Shown here piece by piece: positions 4,897-7,608 of a stretch of 7,608 bases of DNA. Source of the stretch: an uncultured Ruminococcus sp. (GTDB lineage Bacteria > Bacillota > Clostridia > Oscillospirales > Acutalibacteraceae). The translations under genes were made by a program, and so were the position numbers. The notes below the pieces were generated by a model, which worked only from the letters and a program-made list of their open reading frames with translations, did not search any database and was not told the origin of the DNA. How positions within the stretch are numbered: position 1 is the stretch's first letter; each line of letters begins with the position of its first letter. The stretch lies in NCBI GenBank assembly GCA_902766305.1, contig CACXDE010000114.1, positions 1 to 7,608 on the forward strand, given 5' to 3'.

Positions 4897-5544
4897 ATGA
4901 AAAAAGAGAAACTATTGCTGTATGCGATAACCGACAGCGGATGTATAGGGGAGAGGGGGTTTTTTGAAGAGGCTGAAAATGCACTCAGGGGCGGAGTGAC
5001 GATATTACAGCTTCGGGAGAAAAATCTTTCTACAGAGGAACTGACTGAAAAGGCGAAAAAGCTTAAAGCTGTTTGCCGGAAATACAATGTTCCGCTGATA
5101 GTCAACGATGATGTACAGGCGGCAATAGACAGCGGCGCAGACGGCGTTCATGTCGGCGCAGATGATATGAATGTTTCAGAAATACGCCGGCTTGCAGGAG
5201 ATAACTTTATTATAGGTGCTACCGCTAAAACGCCTGAGCAGGCGGTAAATGCTCAGAACAGCGGCGCTGATTATTTAGGATGCGGCGCAATGTTTACCTC
5301 TTCTACCAAACAGAATGCAAAGCCAATGACAATTGAAACGCTGAAACAAATCACCTCAGCGGTGACTATCCCCGTTGTCGCTATCGGCGGTCTGACATAT
5401 GAAAATATTGATATAATAAAGGGCAGCGGAGTATCAGGGGCGGCAGTCGTGTCTGCGGTCTTTGCGGAGAAGGATGTAAGGTCTGCCGCTGAAAAATTAA
5501 AACAAAAGATAGGGGAGATTCTGAATGTACCTCAGACCGTATAA
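4897..5544 (+). CDS. thiE: Thiamine phosphate synthase ThiE
   Basis: ThiE couples HMP-PP with thiazole phosphate to thiamine phosphate in the cytoplasm. Numbering from ATG 4897 (215 residues, normal length), motifs are YAITD (9-13), ILQLREK (36-42), VNDDVQAAIDSGADGVHVGADD (69-90) with the Asp pair for magnesium-pyrophosphate, IIGATAKTPEQA (104-115), and GADYLGCGAMFTSSTK (122-137). The usual GPxF is GAMF here. VVAIGGL (159-165) and VVSAVF (182-187) form the phosphate site. Two adjacent ATGs exist; 4897 lies seven bases from AAAGGA (4884-4889) and 4894 lies four, so 4897 is slightly favoured. It keeps the ligand residues that the neighbouring TenI has lost, so the two are specialised paralogs. 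It overlaps the next gene by 20 nt. Confidence 0.94.
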   Translation: MKKEKLLLYAITDSGCIGERGFFEEAENALRGGVTILQLREKNLSTEELTEKAKKLKAVCRKYNVPLIVNDDVQAAIDSGADGVHVGADDMNVSEIRRLAGDNFIIGATAKTPEQAVNAQNSGADYLGCGAMFTSSTKQNAKPMTIETLKQITSAVTIPVVAIGGLTYENIDIIKGSGVSGAAVVSAVFAEKDVRSAAEKLKQKIGEILNVPQTV

Positions 5545-6046
5545 AAAATCGGACACAGAAGCTATACTATCATGGTGCAGGGATGAAAAGACCTTCAGAA
5601 ACTGGACTTCCGACAGATATGACAGTTACCCCATTACCGCCGATGATATGAATTATAAATACTTTGACTGCAACGGCGACTGCGCAGAAGAGGACAATTT
5701 CTATCCAATGACAGCCTGCGATGATGAGGGTATTGCCGGTCATTTTATTCTGAGATATACCGGCGGCGACCCTCATACACTTCGTATCGGTTTTGTCATA
5801 ATAGACGACAAAAAGAGGGGGCAGGGGATAGGCAAGGAAATGATAACCCTTGCGCTGAACTATGCGTTTAACATAGCCGGAGCAGATAAAGTCACTATAG
5901 GAGTTTTCGAGGACAATAAATCTGCGTATTATTGCTATAAGTCAGCAGGCTTTGAAGAAACTGATATTCCGCCTGTTGAATGTGAGCTTTTCGGAGAAAA
6001 AAGAAAAATAGCAGAATTGGCAGTAAACAATAATTCGTTTTTTTAG
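5525..6046 (+). CDS. GNAT-family N-acetyltransferase, unknown substrate
   Basis: The 173-residue protein has the GNAT fold of RimJ/RimL or Acetyltransf_1 type. MYLRPYKKSDTEAILSWC (1-18) is the typical first strand and helix. TLRIGFVIIDDKKRGQGIGKEM (85-106) holds the acetyl-CoA pyrophosphate loop RGQGIG (98-103). VTIGVFEDNKSAYYCYKSAGFEET (123-146) is motif B with the N-x-x-A-x-x-x-Y-x-x-x-GF pattern. The acceptor substrate cannot be told from sequence. It overlaps thiE by 20 nt, with its own GGGGAG (5512-5517) seven bases upstream of ATG 5525, so it is co-transcribed and probably coupled. No role in thiamine synthesis is known to me for such a protein; it may be a passenger gene or act on a thiamine-related amine. 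Confidence 0.85.
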   Translation: MYLRPYKKSDTEAILSWCRDEKTFRNWTSDRYDSYPITADDMNYKYFDCNGDCAEEDNFYPMTACDDEGIAGHFILRYTGGDPHTLRIGFVIIDDKKRGQGIGKEMITLALNYAFNIAGADKVTIGVFEDNKSAYYCYKSAGFEETDIPPVECELFGEKRKIAELAVNNNSFF

Positions 6047-6056
6047 GAAGGGGGTT

Positions 6057-6096
6057 CGGGGGATAACCCTTTGTTTTCAAACAAAGGGTATCCCCG
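6057..6096. repeat. Long hairpin between the acetyltransferase gene and thiD
   Basis: ACCCTTTGTTT (6066-6076) and AAACAAAGGGT (6079-6089) form a perfect 11-bp stem with a two-base loop. After bulged A6065, GGGGAT (6059-6064) pairs with ATCCCC (6090-6095), giving 17 bp in all. No T-run follows, so it is not a classic terminator; mRNA processing/stability or an intergenic palindromic repeat is more likely. Confidence 0.8.
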
Positions 6097-6101
6097 AGGA
6101 A

Positions 6102-6136
6102 AAGCGGCAGATCGGGGACACCACTTTTTGCCGCTA
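6102..6136. repeat. Second inverted repeat before thiD
   Basis: AGCGGCA (6103-6109) is complementary to TGCCGCT (6129-6135) across a 19-nt loop containing TCGGGGA (6112-6118). That loop can pair instead with TCCCCGA (6091-6097) of the preceding hairpin, so two mutually exclusive folds are possible. Confidence 0.55.
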
Positions 6137-6171
6137 TATAAAAATAATGCAGTTTCGGAAAGGAGAATTTT

Positions 6172-6969
6172 ATGAAAACAGCATTATCAATCGCAGGAAG
6201 TGATTCCTGCGGAGGCGCCGGTATTCAAGCAGATATTAAAACAATGACCCTGAACGGTGTGTATGCCATGAGCGCAATTACCGCTCTTACGGCGCAGAAT
6301 ACGACAGGGGTGAGGGCTGTTTTTGAAGCTTCGCCGGAGTTTTTAGGACAGCAGATAGACGCAGTTTTTGAGGATATCAGACCGGACGCAGTAAAGATAG
6401 GCATGGTATCATCTACGGCTCTGATAGAGACAATAGCCGAAAGACTGACCTTTTACAAAGCAGAGAATATTGTCGTTGATCCTGTAATGGTTGCAACAAG
6501 CGGCGCAAGACTTATTGCGGAGGATGCGGTGCATGCACTGAAAGAAAAGCTTCTGCCCATAGCGACAATAATAACTCCGAATATACCGGAGGCAGAAGTT
6601 CTTGCGGATATGACAATAACCAGCCGTGAAGATATGCTGAGGGCGGCGGAAATAATTACCGGAAAATACGGTACAGCCGTTCTTGTAAAGGGCGGACATA
6701 AGGTAAATGACGCTACGGATATTCTTTGCTATGATGTATCATTTGCGGTCTTTGAGGGAAAGCACATAGACAATCCCAATACCCACGGGACAGGCTGTAC
6801 TCTTTCATCTGCAATTGCCGCAAACCTTGCAAAGGGCTACAACATCGAAAAGTCAGTCGAAAGGGCAAAGGCCTATATATCCGGCGCACTTGGCGCAATG
6901 CTTGATCTTGGAAAAGGCTCTGGACCTATGGATCACAGTTTTGATTATAACGGGCAGTTCAAAGCTTAA
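6172..6969 (+). CDS. thiD: Hydroxymethylpyrimidine/phosphomethylpyrimidine kinase ThiD
   Basis: ThiD phosphorylates HMP to HMP-P and then to HMP-PP, the pyrimidine substrate of ThiE. The 265-residue ribokinase-fold protein has AGSDSCGGAGIQADIKT (8-24), TALTAQNTTGV (37-47), KIGMVSS (75-81), VVDPVMVATSG (101-111), ITPNIPEAE (134-142), VLVKGGH (170-176) and the anion-hole/catalytic segment NTHGTGCTLSSAIAANLAKG (203-222) with GTGC at 206-209. Length and motifs are standard, with no fusion to ThiE. AAGGAG (6160-6165) lies six bases before ATG 6172. It follows a 125-nt structured spacer without a recognisable promoter, so expression from the upstream operon is assumed. Confidence 0.95.
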   Translation: MKTALSIAGSDSCGGAGIQADIKTMTLNGVYAMSAITALTAQNTTGVRAVFEASPEFLGQQIDAVFEDIRPDAVKIGMVSSTALIETIAERLTFYKAENIVVDPVMVATSGARLIAEDAVHALKEKLLPIATIITPNIPEAEVLADMTITSREDMLRAAEIITGKYGTAVLVKGGHKVNDATDILCYDVSFAVFEGKHIDNPNTHGTGCTLSSAIAANLAKGYNIEKSVERAKAYISGALGAMLDLGKGSGPMDHSFDYNGQFKA

Positions 6970-6980
6970 AGCCCTTATGA

Positions 6981-7001
6981 GTGTGGAGTGTGGAGTTGAT
7001 A
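6981..7001 (+). repeat. Period-7 array after thiD
   Basis: GTGTGGA, GTGTGGA, GTTGATA (6981-7001) start 11 bases after the thiD stop. The type matches the GTGCAGA arrays after thiF and tenI. Confidence 0.7.
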
Positions 7002-7010
7002 AACCTCAGA

Positions 7011-7045
7011 ACTTACAACTTACAACTTACAACTGCCAACTGTAA
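7011..7045 (+). repeat. Period-7 array upstream of thiC
   Basis: Three identical ACTTACA units, then ACTGCCA and ACTGTAA, run without interruption (7011-7045) and end 13 bases before the thiC ribosome binding site. The type matches the arrays before thiG and thiE. The full-length repeat body seen in the other two spacers is absent here; only nine bases separate the two arrays. Confidence 0.85.
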
Positions 7046-7072
7046 AAATAAATGCTTGAAAGGAAAATTATC

Positions 7073-7608
7073 ATGAGAACTTACAAAACACAGATGGAAG
7101 CCGCTAAAAAGGGTATAATTACCCCTGAAATGAAAATAGTAGCAGAAAAGGAATATACGACCCCTGAAAAGATAATGGAGTCGGTTGCCAAGGGTGAAGT
7201 CGCTATACCATGCAACGTAAACCATAAGTCGATATCTCCGGAGGGTATCGGCGCAGGTCTGAGAACAAAAATAAATGTAAATCTTGGCATATCCGGCGAC
7301 TGCAAAAACTATGATGTTGAGATGCAGAAGGTCGATATGGCTATAAAATTCGGCGCAGAGGCAATAATGGATCTGAGCAATTACGGCAAGACAAATACCT
7401 TCCGCCGGGAGCTTATCGAAAAATCTCCGGCTATGATAGGAACTGTACCGATGTATGACGCTATCGGCTACCTTGAAAAAGACCTGCTTGAAATAACGGC
7501 TGAGGATTTTCTTAAGGTTGTCCGCGCCCATGCAGAAGAGGGTGTAGACTTCATGACTATCCATGCCGGAATAAACCGCCGCGCTGTGGAAGCCTTTATG
7601 CGTGACAA
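7073..7608 (+). CDS. thiC: Phosphomethylpyrimidine synthase ThiC (3' end outside window)
   Basis: ThiC is a radical-SAM-type enzyme that rearranges 5-aminoimidazole ribotide into HMP-P. The reading frame is open from ATG 7073 to the window end: 178 codons plus two bases of a protein usually about 430 residues (the short bacterial form), so the C-terminal Fe-S cysteines are not visible. The start [20 protein letters not shown] is typical of clostridial ThiC. Family landmarks are [10 protein letters not shown] (about 44-53), [13 protein letters not shown] (63-75), [11 protein letters not shown] (97-107), TVPMYDA (123-129), and the run [11 protein letters not shown] (157-167). AAAGGA (7059-7064) lies eight bases upstream of the ATG. 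No second TPP riboswitch precedes it, although thiC often has its own. Confidence 0.95.
   Translation, partial: MRTYKTQMEAAKKGIITPEMKIVAEKEYTTPEKIMESVAKGEVAIPCNVNHKSISPEGIGAGLRTKINVNLGISGDCKNYDVEMQKVDMAIKFGAEAIMDLSNYGKTNTFRRELIEKSPAMIGTVPMYDAIGYLEKDLLEITAEDFLKVVRAHAEEGVDFMTIHAGINRRAVEAFMRD

Noticed and set aside
6057..6096. Rho-independent terminator after the acetyltransferase gene
   Set aside because: The stem is strong but no T-run follows on either strand.
7011..7045. CRISPR or direct-repeat array
   Set aside because: The units are seven bases with no spacers; it is a simple tandem heptamer array.
6970..7072. Second TPP riboswitch before thiC
   Set aside because: No CTGAGA, ACCTGAT or GGATAATGCCA blocks occur in the 103-nt spacer.
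7013..7564. 183-residue ORF on the - strand
   Set aside because: It is the shadow of thiC; the + strand frame matches ThiC throughout.

Overview
This window is almost entirely a thiamine (vitamin B1) biosynthesis locus, all on the + strand, from a low-to-moderate-GC anaerobic Firmicute. The use of ThiH (oxygen-sensitive radical-SAM tyrosine lyase) instead of ThiO, strong AGGAGG-type ribosome binding sites, a TPP riboswitch that acts through an intrinsic terminator, and clostridial-type ThiH/TenI/ThiC sequences point to a gut Clostridia member, perhaps Ruminococcus or [Eubacterium] siraeum-like. The genus is an inference; no marker gene is present.

Layout. 1-395: the 3' end of a surface-type protein made of ~92-residue tandem Ig-like/triple-tyrosine repeats, closed by a hairpin terminator (404-437). 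396-744: a consensus sigma-A promoter (557-585), a TPP riboswitch aptamer (about 595-685) and a terminator hairpin (695-732) whose U-tract directly abuts the thiS Shine-Dalgarno. 745-4597: thiS, thiF, a 314-nt spacer, thiG, thiH, tenI. 4598-4896: a second spacer homologous to the first. 4897-6969: thiE, a GNAT acetyltransferase translationally overlapped with thiE, a short structured spacer, thiD. 7073-end: the first 178 codons of thiC, which runs out of the window.

How the genes work together. ThiF adenylates the Gly-Gly tail of ThiS and promotes its thiocarboxylation. ThiH cleaves tyrosine to dehydroglycine. ThiG joins these with deoxyxylulose phosphate to make the thiazole phosphate tautomer, and TenI aromatises it. 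ThiC makes HMP-P from AIR and ThiD phosphorylates it to HMP-PP. ThiE couples both halves to thiamine phosphate. Thus nearly the whole de novo route lies behind one visible riboswitch; thiI, dxs, iscS-type desulfurase, thiL and thiM are not in the window.

The least explained part is the spacers. Two (after thiF and after tenI) carry copies of one ~300-nt repeat with a candidate terminator and nested inverted repeats. Three spacers (also the one before thiC) share a plan: a period-7 array of GTGNRGA type at the stop codon and a second period-7 array of ACTNNCA type just before the next gene. One copy supplies the last three codons and the stop of thiF, and another begins two bases after a TenI that appears to lack its last helix. 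I found no clearly new defence or catalytic system; the repeat architecture and its possible effect on operon polarity is the best lead.
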